Origin: Arthrobacter sp. Bi26
GTDB taxonomy: Bacteria > Actinomycetota > Actinomycetes > Actinomycetales > Micrococcaceae
Reading direction: 5' to 3'
NCBI RefSeq assembly: GCF_918697925.1
Contig: NZ_CAKKMF010000034.1
Coordinates: 1-45,519, forward strand
Length of the DNA stretch: 45,519 nucleotides
In this document: positions 38,551 through 45,519 of the stretch, piece after piece
Layout: each line of letters starts with the position of its first letter
How positions within the stretch are numbered: position 1 is the first letter of the stretch
Made by a program: the position numbers and the translations under genes
Notes under the pieces: model-generated
What the model was told of the DNA's origin: nothing
Database searches by the model: none
What the model saw: only the letters and a program-made list of their open reading frames with translations

Positions 38551-39407
38551 GAGGGCAGCCTTCCGCCGATTCGATCGGAGAGCTCTTCCCCGATGACGTT
38601 CACAGCAATCACGACCAGCACGACGGCGATCGCCGGCACCAAGGCGGGCAGCGCCTGGCCGCTCAGCAACGCACCCCGGCTGTCGTTGATCATTGAGCCC
38701 CAGTCGGCCGTCGGTGGCTGCACACCGAGGCCAAGGAATGACAGGGCCGCGAGGTCAGCGAGCACATACCCGAAGTTCAGGGTGGACTGTGCCCCGACGG
38801 TCGGCATGACATTGGGAAGTACCCGCCGGACGGCGATCCACCCACCGGAGAATCCCTGCACCCGGTAGGCCGCAACATAGGGCCGGGCGCGTTCGGAGAT
38901 GACGAGCGATCGGACGAATCTCGCTACATACGGGGTGTAGGCGATGATCATCGCGATCACCGGCGCCGTGAGCCCCTTGCCGAAGAGCGCGACCGCAAGG
39001 ATGGCGAGCAGCAGGGCGGGGAACGCGAAAAGCAGGTCGAAGACCCGGCCCAGGACCGAATCGATCCAGCCGCCGAACCAACCGGCCAGGAGCCCAAGCG
39101 CGATGCCGAGGAGCGTCGAGAGCCCCACGACCAGAAGCGGGCCCAGCAGCGAGGTCCGCGCGCCGAACATCATCCGGCTCAGGGTGTCACGGCCGGCGGC
39201 GTCGGTGCCGAGCCAGTGCGCGGCCGTGGGGTCGGACAGGACGTTTCCGAGGTCAACGAAGTCGGGGTCGTAGGGAGCGATGATCGACGCGGCTGCCGCG
39301 GCGGCGACCATGATGCCCACCATGACGATGCTGGTTAGGAAAAGGGCGTTGCCTGCCGGGAGGCGGAACGGGCGGAGCCCGGTACGGGTGAACGTTGAGG
39401 TGGTCAT
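38547..39407 (-). CDS. ABC importer permease, DppC type
   Basis: Inner membrane permease of 286 residues with about six membrane segments, beginning with an N-terminal hydrophobic stretch at about 24-44. It has the OppC-type N-terminal region (LGTDAAGRDTLSRMMFGARTSL) and the EAA-like loop YVAAYRVQGFSGGWIAVRRVLPNVMP that docks with the ATPase. The start overlaps the upstream permease and the stop overlaps the ATPase, both by four bases. Confidence 0.93.
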   Translation of the reverse strand: MTTSTFTRTGLRPFRLPAGNALFLTSIVMVGIMVAAAAAASIIAPYDPDFVDLGNVLSDPTAAHWLGTDAAGRDTLSRMMFGARTSLLGPLLVVGLSTLLGIALGLLAGWFGGWIDSVLGRVFDLLFAFPALLLAILAVALFGKGLTAPVIAMIIAYTPYVARFVRSLVISERARPYVAAYRVQGFSGGWIAVRRVLPNVMPTVGAQSTLNFGYVLADLAALSFLGLGVQPPTADWGSMINDSRGALLSGQALPALVPAIAVVLVVIAVNVIGEELSDRIGGRLPS

Positions 39408-40357
39408 CGTGCTGCTGCACCTGCCTTGCTGCGGGGGTCGATGGCGGAAGCGAGCAGGTCGACGGCCGTATTCACGGTCACGAAGATCAGCACAATGAGC
39501 AGCACGATGACCTGGACGACGGGGAAGTCGAGCCGGTCAACGGACTGGACCAGCAGGGAGCCGATGCCGGAGAGCCCGAAGGCCTGTTCCACCACGGCGC
39601 TGGCGACGAGCAGGCCGGCGACGAGGACGCCGCTCACCGTGAGGATGGGCCCGAGCGCATTGCGCAGCACGTGCCGGCGCACGACGGCTCCGCGGGCGAC
39701 CCCGCGGCTCACCGCGACCTCCACGTGCTCCCGGCCGAGCTGATCCAGCATCGAGGATCTGGTGACCCGTGCCACGAGCGCCACAAAGGCGAGGGCGAGG
39801 GCGAGGGCCGGGAGCACGAGGTGATAGAGCGTGTCCAGAAACCCTGTTCCGCTGCCGAATGAGGGGAACCAGCCGAGCTGCACGGCGAAGAGCGCGATGA
39901 GCACGATGGCGCCGACGAAGGAAGGGATCGCCGCGAGCCCCGTCAATGCGGTGAGGATGATCCGATCCGCGGCCTTCCCGCGAGTGAGGGCCGAGACGAT
40001 ACCGGCCGCGAGGCCGAGCACTGCGATGATGAGCCCGGCCAGGACGATCAGCCCAAGTGTCGTCGGTGCGCGCGAGGCGAGCAGGGTGCTGACGTCCTCG
40101 CGGTACTGGAAGGACCGGCCGAAGTTCCCGTGCAGGACATTGACCAGCCAGTCGACGTACTGCGCCAGGACCGGCTTGTCGAGCCCGTACTGTGCGGTCA
40201 CCGCGGCGATGGCCTCCGGGCTGGGGCTGCGCCCGCGCAGGAGGAAGCCGAGGGGGTCACCGGGCACGAGGTACATGGAGAAGAAGACCATGACCGAGGC
40301 CACGAAGACGGTCAGGACAAGCGCCCCGAGCTTTTTCAGGATGAGGGCGATGGTCAT
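39404..40357 (-). CDS. ABC importer permease, DppB type
   Basis: Membrane permease of 317 residues with a first segment at about 9-29 (LGALVLTVFVASVMVFFSMYL) and VPGDPLGFLLRG, typical of the OppB branch. The EAA-like loop is REHVEVAVSRGVARGAVVRRHVLRNAL. The ATG at 40357 overlaps the solute-binding protein stop (ATGA); a longer frame to 40474 lies inside that gene and is rejected. Confidence 0.93.
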   Translation of the reverse strand: MTIALILKKLGALVLTVFVASVMVFFSMYLVPGDPLGFLLRGRSPSPEAIAAVTAQYGLDKPVLAQYVDWLVNVLHGNFGRSFQYREDVSTLLASRAPTTLGLIVLAGLIIAVLGLAAGIVSALTRGKAADRIILTALTGLAAIPSFVGAIVLIALFAVQLGWFPSFGSGTGFLDTLYHLVLPALALALAFVALVARVTRSSMLDQLGREHVEVAVSRGVARGAVVRRHVLRNALGPILTVSGVLVAGLLVASAVVEQAFGLSGIGSLLVQSVDRLDFPVVQVIVLLIVLIFVTVNTAVDLLASAIDPRSKAGAAAR

Positions 40358-42039
40358 GTCTGCGCGCCGATGGTGGCCGCCCACGGGAAGTACATGTAAT
40401 TGATCGACGGCGACACCCCGGTGATCCGGGAGCCGAGCCACACGGTTGTGGGCACCTCGTAGAGCGGCAGCCACGGCAGCTCGTCGTTGACGATGTGCTG
40501 GGCCTTGTCGGCTTCCCGGGCGCGGTCGCTGGGATCGGCGATGCCAATCGCCTTCTTGACGAGGGCGTCGTATGCCGGGTTAGACCATCCGCCGTAGTTG
40601 CTGAACTGGCCGGTGCGCAGGACACCAAACATCTCGAATGGGTCCGCGGTCGAGAGATACCACTGGGTGTACAGCAGGTCGATGCCCTTCCGGGCGGCCG
40701 CGTCGGAGAACAGCGTCGTGTACTTGGCGGGCGAAATCGAGTCGATGCGCGGTTTGAGGCCGATCGAGGTCGCGGCGGACGAGACGGCCTGGGCGATGAC
40801 GTCGGCCCCGGCGGAGAGCGGGGAGGTGGCGATGACAATTTCCTTGCCGGTCGCCCCGGCGTCGCTGACTAGCTTCGTGGCGGCGGCGACATCCAGCGGG
40901 TAGCTCTCCAGGCCGGAGTAAGCGCCGTCAGCGACCTCCTTCCCGGCCCCGTTCCACACCGAGCGGGAGGTCAGGGCGTCCGTCACCTTGGCATGGCCCT
41001 GTTCCGCCGCGGCAACCAGTCCTGGGCGGTCGATCGCCATCATGAGTGCCTTCCGGACGCGCACATCGCCGAGCGGGCCGGACATGTCCGTGACGATCTC
41101 GCTCGCGATCGCGGTGCTGGTGCCGAAGTAGATCTTGCCGTTCGGCGAGGACTTAAGGCCTCCGATGGCGTTCGACGGGATCATCCAGCCGCCGTCGACC
41201 TCACCGGATTTGAAGGCGTTGACGCGTGTGTTCGGGTCGGACAGGAACACGAACTTCACCTGCTGGGACTTGGCCACGAGGTTCTTGTCCCAGTAGGCGT
41301 CGTAGCGCTCGAGCGTTATGGCCTCGCCCGAGTCCCACTTCCCGAGCGAGAACGGGCCGGTGCAGTTGACGCCGGCGGTGGAGTTGCCGTAGTCGGCGCC
41401 GTCCCGGGCGAGTGTGGCGGCGGACTCCACGGTGCCGGGGCTGGCTGCCATGGAGAGATTGAACTGTGAATCGGGAATCGTGGTGGTGACGGTGACCTGC
41501 ATCTCGCCGGTCTGCTCGATGGAGGACACGTTGGTGTACGAGCTGTTCCAATATGAGCCGACTGCAGGGTCAAGATGGCGCTGGAGGGATGCGACTACGT
41601 CCGCCGCCGTGAGGGGCGTGCCGTCGTGGAAGGTGACGCCCGGCCTGATGGAGTACACCCAGGTGGTCGGTGTCGGGTTGTCCCATTTCTCCGCGAGGCC
41701 TGGCGAGACACTGAGGTCCGCATTCCAGCGCAACAGGGACTCGCACACGTTGCTGAGCACCTGATTGTCCGGGTAGTCGAAGGCGTGCGCGTAGTCGAGG
41801 GAGGCGGGCTCCGCATAGATCGACCAGGTGAAGGAGCCCAGTTCCCCCGCCGGTGCCGGCGTCGTGGCGGTCAGCTCGTAGTTCGCCGCTCCGCTCACTG
41901 GGGTCTTCGCGCCGCCCGTGCAGGCGGCCAACGCCAGCAAACCCGTGAGGAGGACGGCGGTGGCGGCGAGGGAACGCCGGGCCGGAACGCCACGGGGACG
42001 GCGCGCGGCGGAGAGGGGTGGTTGAGGTTCTATGGTCAT
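40354..42039 (-). CDS. ABC importer solute-binding lipoprotein (family 5)
   Basis: Extracytoplasmic substrate receptor of 561 residues. A basic N-terminus and hydrophobic stretch end in the lipobox LAAC with Cys40, so it is anchored to the membrane outer face by lipid. Family 5 (DppA/OppA) signatures follow: LSNVCESLLRWNADLSVSPGLAEKWD, YSIRPGVTFHDGTPLTAADVVASLQR and VRKALMMAIDR. The ligand could be a peptide, an acylated amine or another product related to the amidohydrolase that precedes it. ATG 42039 has GGAGG upstream; it begins 14 bases after the amidohydrolase gene. Confidence 0.93.
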   Translation of the reverse strand: MTIEPQPPLSAARRPRGVPARRSLAATAVLLTGLLALAACTGGAKTPVSGAANYELTATTPAPAGELGSFTWSIYAEPASLDYAHAFDYPDNQVLSNVCESLLRWNADLSVSPGLAEKWDNPTPTTWVYSIRPGVTFHDGTPLTAADVVASLQRHLDPAVGSYWNSSYTNVSSIEQTGEMQVTVTTTIPDSQFNLSMAASPGTVESAATLARDGADYGNSTAGVNCTGPFSLGKWDSGEAITLERYDAYWDKNLVAKSQQVKFVFLSDPNTRVNAFKSGEVDGGWMIPSNAIGGLKSSPNGKIYFGTSTAIASEIVTDMSGPLGDVRVRKALMMAIDRPGLVAAAEQGHAKVTDALTSRSVWNGAGKEVADGAYSGLESYPLDVAAATKLVSDAGATGKEIVIATSPLSAGADVIAQAVSSAATSIGLKPRIDSISPAKYTTLFSDAAARKGIDLLYTQWYLSTADPFEMFGVLRTGQFSNYGGWSNPAYDALVKKAIGIADPSDRAREADKAQHIVNDELPWLPLYEVPTTVWLGSRITGVSPSINYMYFPWAATIGAQT

Positions 42040-42053
42040 GACGTCCTCCAGTG

Positions 42054-43727
42054 CTATCGATTGGTGTTGCTGGCGGCCGCGTAGACCTGTTCGCCGCGCA
42101 CCCAGGTCGAGGTGACGGCGGTCGTGTGGAGATCCTGCGGGGCCAGCTCGAAGGGGTTCGGCCGGAGCACGGCGAGGTCGGCGAGGTAGCCGGGCGCGAT
42201 CATGCCCGTGTCGTGGTCCCGGTGGTTCACATAGGCACTGCCGGCCGTGTACGCGGTCAGTGCTGTGGCAAGGTCGAGCCGTTGGCTGGGGTCGCCGAGG
42301 GGGCCGGAGGGAGAGTGCGGTGCCACCCGGTTGACTGCGACGTGGATCGCCTCGATGGGGTTTGCGCTCGATACCGGCCAGTCGCTGCCGGCGGCCAGGC
42401 GCGCCCCGCTGGCGAGGAGTTCGCCGAAGGGATAGTGGCGCGATTCGGCGTCGGCCGGCAGGAAGGGCAGGGTGAGCTCGTCCAGCTGGCTTTCGTGGCA
42501 GGCCCATAAGGCCTGCATGTTGACGACGACGTCGAGTTCGGCGAACCGCGGCGCATCCGCCTCGCTGACTACCTGCAGGTGCGCCAGGTGGTGCCGGTTA
42601 CCACTGGGGCCGTTGACCCGGCGGGCGGCCTCGACTGCGTCCAGGGCCTCGCGGACGGCACGGTCGCCGAGTGCATGGAAATGTACCTGGAAACCGGCCG
42701 CGTCGAGTGCCGTCACGTACTCCTTGAGCCGCTCCGGGTCGATGAAGGAGAGCCCGGCGTTGTCCGTGCAGTGGCCGTGATTGTCCAGGTAGGGGGTCGT
42801 CATGGCGGCCGTGAAGTTCTCCGCTACCCCGTCCACCATGATCTTGACAGTCCCGGCCGAAAACGCGTCGCCCGGAAGCCGCGCGGCGACGTCTGCCCGG
42901 CGTTCGGTCAGGCGGGGCAGCTGCTCAAGGCCGGAATCGCGCTCCCACCACTGGGCTCCACGGACGTGAGCGCGCAGCGTCTTCTCGGAGACGGCCGCGC
43001 TGTAAGTTTCGAGCGTGTCGGATGCGCCGAACAGGGCGCCGACGGCGGCGTCCTGCCAGCCAGTTATGCCGAATCCGAACAGCTCCTCCTGGGCGCGGAG
43101 CAGCCCGGCGTAGACGAGATCGGGGTGCGCGGCGGGCCGCACGTGGTCAAACAGGTTCATCGCGCCTTCGTGAACCGTACCTGCCGGGCTGCCGTCGGAC
43201 TCGCGCTCAATTCGGCCGTCTGCAGGATCCGCGGTCCCCGCGTGGATGCCGGCGAGTTCAAAGGCCCGGGTGTTGGCCCAAGCGCCGTGATGGTCGCGGT
43301 TGAAGAGCAGCACAGGGCGGTCCGGCACGAGCCGATCGAGCGCCTGCCGGGTCGGCGTGCCGCCCGGAAAATGGTCCATCGACCAGCCACCGCCGAGGAT
43401 CCACTCCGCGCCCGGGTATTTTGCGGCGTACGCGGCGATCGTTCCTAGCGCGTCGGCCGCGCTCTCCGCATCACTGAGATTGCACTGCAGAAGTTCCATT
43501 CCGGCGGACGCCGGGTGAACGTGCGCATCTTGGAAGCCCGGAATCAGGAGGGCGCCGTCCAGGTCGACGACCCGGGTCTGCTCCGTGGCCGCCGCGAGAA
43601 TCTCGACGTCGGGCCCGATCGCCTTGATGCGGCCGTCGGATACTGCGACTCCCAGCCGTTCCGGCGTGTTCGATGCGGCGGTGAAGGTCCATCCGCCCGT
43701 AAAGATCAAGTCTGTCTTTGTCGCCAA
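42054..43727 (-). CDS. YtcJ-like metal-dependent amidohydrolase
   Basis: Amidohydrolase of the YtcJ/NfdA (N-substituted formamide deformylase-like) group, 557 residues. It has DAHVHP with metal ligands His69 and His71, HFHALGDRAVREALDAV, HHLAHLQVVSE and GSDWPVSSANP with the catalytic aspartate. The substrate is an amide or formamide of unknown identity. The start is TTG at 43727, chosen because AGGAGG lies at the ideal distance; a GTG frame start at 43790 falls inside the promoter palindrome. It is first in the operon with the ABC importer, suggesting uptake and hydrolysis of the same kind of compound. It is cytoplasmic, as no signal peptide was seen. Confidence 0.9.
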   Translation of the reverse strand: MATKTDLIFTGGWTFTAASNTPERLGVAVSDGRIKAIGPDVEILAAATEQTRVVDLDGALLIPGFQDAHVHPASAGMELLQCNLSDAESAADALGTIAAYAAKYPGAEWILGGGWSMDHFPGGTPTRQALDRLVPDRPVLLFNRDHHGAWANTRAFELAGIHAGTADPADGRIERESDGSPAGTVHEGAMNLFDHVRPAAHPDLVYAGLLRAQEELFGFGITGWQDAAVGALFGASDTLETYSAAVSEKTLRAHVRGAQWWERDSGLEQLPRLTERRADVAARLPGDAFSAGTVKIMVDGVAENFTAAMTTPYLDNHGHCTDNAGLSFIDPERLKEYVTALDAAGFQVHFHALGDRAVREALDAVEAARRVNGPSGNRHHLAHLQVVSEADAPRFAELDVVVNMQALWACHESQLDELTLPFLPADAESRHYPFGELLASGARLAAGSDWPVSSANPIEAIHVAVNRVAPHSPSGPLGDPSQRLDLATALTAYTAGSAYVNHRDHDTGMIAPGYLADLAVLRPNPFELAPQDLHTTAVTSTWVRGEQVYAAASNTNR

Positions 43728-43776
43728 GTGAGCCTCCTGGGTTGCGGTGCGTCGTTGCACCTCTGGTCGATCCCCA

Positions 43777-43831
43777 GTGACATTAGTCACGAATCGGCAA
43801 CCATGTCAACGGTGTTGACTACAAAGTTGAC
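43777..43831 (-). promoter_or_regulatory. Amidohydrolase operon promoter with two palindromic operators
   Basis: On the reverse strand TTGACA (43809-43804), 18 bases and TAATGT (43785-43780) make a strong promoter. The -10 lies in GTGACATTAGTCAC (43777-43790) and the -35 in GTCAACGGTGTTGAC (43805-43819), both inverted repeats; a further GTTGAC half-site is at 43826-43831. The same region provides a forward promoter, TTGACT (43827-43832), 16 bases, CATACT (43849-43854), for the TetR gene. The arrangement fits repression of both directions by the TetR protein. Confidence 0.7.
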
Positions 43832-43959
43832 TTCGTTGGGGACGGCGCCATACTGGTAGCTGGGGGACGGTGAATTCGCGTTTCCCGGCGCGGAGAAACA
43901 TCCGCCGCCAGTGATTGTGATGTACTGCTGTCAGCCGATGGCAAGAAGGAGTGGGTCAA

Positions 43960-44655
43960 GTGGCGAATCCTCTCGCTGAGCGGCGCGCGACGGCGCGGGC
44001 AAAGCCGCGGCTCGACGCCGAGACGATCATTGCTGCCGGGCTGCAGATCGCGGCGAGGCCGGGCGCTACGGCCGTCACGGTGCGGGAATTGGGTGCGCTG
44101 CTCGGGGCTGATCCGACGGCGATCTACCGGCATTTCCGCAGCAAGGACAACCTCATGGGGTCGCTCCTGGACCGGCTGTTCGCGATGAGCCTTGAGCGCG
44201 TGACGGCCCCGCGTGAGCAGTGGCGCACGCGCCTGACGCAGCTGGCCACTGCCACGATCGACCTGTTCACCGAATATCCGGCGATCGGTGCCGAGGCGAT
44301 CGTGCTGAGCACGGGGGGTCCCGCGGAGCTCGAAATCGTCGAACTCATCCTCGATGGGCTCAGCGTCGCCGGACTTGAGGGTGAGGACATCGTGCGGCAT
44401 TACGCGGCCCAGTCGACCTACGTCCTCTCTTATGCGGCCGGTATCGCCCGCGGGCTGAGCATGCGTGAGGGCGTGGCGGCCGAGGAGCACGGATCGTGGA
44501 TGGGTCGCTCTCTGGCCGTGACGTCGGCATCGCATCCGCAGATCAATGCGCTGCGGGAGCAGCTGCTCGCGCTGCGTGACCGCGAGGTCTTCTTCCTGGG
44601 CGTTGACGCCCTGCTCGACGCGGTTGACGCAACCGTCGAGCGCCGCAAACGGTAG
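43960..44655 (+). CDS. TetR family transcriptional regulator
   Basis: Ligand-responsive repressor of 231 residues. The N-terminal helix-turn-helix is ETIIAAGLQIAARPGATAVTVRELGALLGADPTAIYRHFRSKDNL (about 20-65); the rest is a helical ligand-binding domain of the TetR_C type. The GTG at 43960 is preferred to that at 43951 because AAGGAG ends at 43950, eight bases upstream. It diverges from the amidohydrolase/ABC operon, whose promoter is covered by palindromes, so it most likely controls that operon and itself. Confidence 0.9.
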   Translation: MANPLAERRATARAKPRLDAETIIAAGLQIAARPGATAVTVRELGALLGADPTAIYRHFRSKDNLMGSLLDRLFAMSLERVTAPREQWRTRLTQLATATIDLFTEYPAIGAEAIVLSTGGPAELEIVELILDGLSVAGLEGEDIVRHYAAQSTYVLSYAAGIARGLSMREGVAAEEHGSWMGRSLAVTSASHPQINALREQLLALRDREVFFLGVDALLDAVDATVERRKR

Positions 44656-44707
44656 CTGGCACACCAGGGCCTTGTCCCGCAATAGCGCCGCTGCCGGCTG
44701 ACTGCTG

Positions 44708-44720
44708 ACGCCAACGGCGT
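44708..44720. other. Short hairpin between convergent TetR genes
   Basis: ACGCC (44708-44712) and GGCGT (44716-44720) form a small stem with a three-base loop in the 101-base gap between stop codons. No T-tract follows, so terminator function is uncertain. Confidence 0.3.
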
Positions 44721-44756
44721 GCCCACGGACAAAGTGCGTGCAGGTACCGCCGGAAA

Positions 44757-45398
44757 CTAAGGCGCGTTGGAGAAGTTGCGACTAATGATGTGATCGAGGA
44801 GCGTGTCCCGGTCGAGGCCCAGAAGGGCCGAAGCAAGACTGGCGACCAGGTCGAGCACATCATCGCTGCTGGCGGTGCCGGCGAGAACATCCATGACCAG
44901 ACCGTCTTCCTGGGCCACAAGGGTACGCGCAATCTTCGCCGGTTCAAGGACAGGAAAGAACTCACCGGCCTGCGTTCCATCGGCAATGATCCGTTCATAA
45001 ATCAGCTGCTGGGTGCGGGTGAGTTCCTCTTGGATCCGTCGGTGCTCCGCGTCCCTGAGCGAATGGGTCCAGTACTCGTAAAGAATCCGGAAGGCATCAT
45101 CCTCCAGCCCTGCCGTCGTGCCTGCGCTGATGACGGCGGCGAGCCTGACGGTCGGACTCATGCCGGTGTCCGCTGCCTCCGATAGCCGCGTGAGAAATCT
45201 GGCGGAAGAGGCGTGGACGGCTGCCGCGGTGATCTCGGCCAGGCTTCCGTAGTAATACAGCACGGCGTTTGGGGCCATGCCTGCCTCCGCCGCAATCGCG
45301 CGCAACGTCGCAGCTTCTGCGCCGTCACGGGCGGCGACGGCCTGTGCTGCCGCCGCAATCTCCCTGCGGCGCCCTTCCCTCTTGCTGAGGTTTGCCAT
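44757..45398 (-). CDS. TetR family transcriptional regulator
   Basis: Second TetR protein, 213 residues. The helix-turn-helix is REIAAAAQAVAARDGAEAATLRAIAAEAGMAPNAVLYYYGSLAEI (about 12-56). The C-terminal part (EYWTHSLRDAEHRRIQEELTRTQQLIYERIIADGTQAGEF) resembles the BetI/TetR_C_6-like ligand domain; the ligand is unknown. ATG 45398 is preceded by GGGGGAG. Its promoter overlaps a pair of near-identical palindromes, suggesting it represses itself and the divergent gene at the window edge. Confidence 0.9.
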   Translation of the reverse strand: MANLSKREGRRREIAAAAQAVAARDGAEAATLRAIAAEAGMAPNAVLYYYGSLAEITAAAVHASSARFLTRLSEAADTGMSPTVRLAAVISAGTTAGLEDDAFRILYEYWTHSLRDAEHRRIQEELTRTQQLIYERIIADGTQAGEFFPVLEPAKIARTLVAQEDGLVMDVLAGTASSDDVLDLVASLASALLGLDRDTLLDHIISRNFSNAP

Positions 45399-45435
45399 TG
45401 CCACTCCCCCTTTGGCCCGATGCCTATTGACAACG

Positions 45436-45481
45436 AGTCTAGACCCGTATTGAATGGCATTCAAATTTGAATGTGATTCAA
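45436..45481. promoter_or_regulatory. Double palindromic operator over the second TetR promoter
   Basis: TTGAAT-N3-ATTCAA occurs twice (45450-45464 and 45467-45481), separated by two bases, so centres are 17 bases apart. The reverse-strand promoter uses one arm as -35 (TTGAAT, 45464-45459), then 17 bases and TAGACT (45441-45436). A TTGACA at 45427-45432 could serve the divergent gene. Confidence 0.75.
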
Positions 45482-45508
45482 ATAACTTTGATTCGATGAG
45501 GAGTCTCC

Positions 45509-45519
45509 GTGTCACATCC
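45509..45519 (+). CDS. Start of a divergent gene (partial)
   Basis: GTG at 45509 follows GAGGAG at five bases and opens a frame (MSH...) that runs off the window. Only three full codons are present, so identity is unknown; its position opposite the TetR gene and the double operator suggests a regulated target. Confidence 0.5.

Noticed and set aside
43728..43790. N-terminal extension of the amidohydrolase to a GTG at 43790
   Set aside because: The extension runs through the promoter palindrome and the TTG at 43727 has an ideal AGGAGG site.

Overview
The window is chromosomal DNA from a high-GC actinobacterium, most likely Arthrobacter/Pseudarthrobacter (Micrococcaceae). The 16S rRNA 5' end at the left edge, the conserved actinobacterial rrn leader, a mycothiol-dependent-type enzyme, HelR, and frequent GTG/TTG starts and short overlaps all point that way. 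No insertion sequence, prophage, tRNA or CRISPR array was seen. Genes fill almost all of the window; the only stretch over 300 bases without a gene is the rrn leader at 111-609.

Layout. 1-5 kb: 16S rRNA (5' end only), its promoter and leader, tyrS, helR (RNA polymerase-recycling helicase) and apt, all leftward. 5.1-10.7 kb: a GNAT acetyltransferase, an unknown protein, and a DNA-alkylation repair island (aag, diverging from an Ada-AlkA fusion that overlaps ogt), then a DinB/maleylpyruvate-isomerase-type enzyme and a short PdxH. 10.7-19.5 kb: the full arginine cluster argC-J-B-D-F-R-G-H, leftward, tightly overlapped, with a probable ArgR-controlled and possibly leaderless argC promoter. 19.6-28.2 kb: rightward genes for a membrane desaturase, a quinone reductase, a 1326-residue Pls-type single-module NRPS and an M1 metallopeptidase, meeting a leftward 4'-phosphopantetheinyl transferase. 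28.2-31.8 kb: pheS-pheT.

31.9-36.8 kb: a leftward amine (putrescine-type) catabolism set: FAD oxidase, cupin, class III aminotransferase and aminobutyraldehyde-type dehydrogenase. 36.9-43.7 kb: a leftward operon of a YtcJ-like amidohydrolase and a complete Dpp/Opp-type ABC importer (binding lipoprotein, two permeases, fused double ATPase), diverging from a TetR regulator with clear palindromes over the promoter. 44.7-45.5 kb: a second TetR gene with a striking double operator, diverging from a gene that starts at the window edge.

The most interesting system is the Pls-like locus. The synthetase has adenylation and carrier domains, then six predicted membrane segments alternating with three left-handed beta-helix (LbH) domains. 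This is the architecture and size of the Streptomyces epsilon-poly-L-lysine synthetase. Its adenylation pocket, read by aligning to GrsA, is D-A-E-S-I-G-T-V-V-K, which suggests a cationic amino acid. With a peptidase that could trim the polymer and a phosphopantetheinyl transferase that could activate the carrier domain, the locus may make a homopolymer of a basic amino acid. The product is inferred, not shown.
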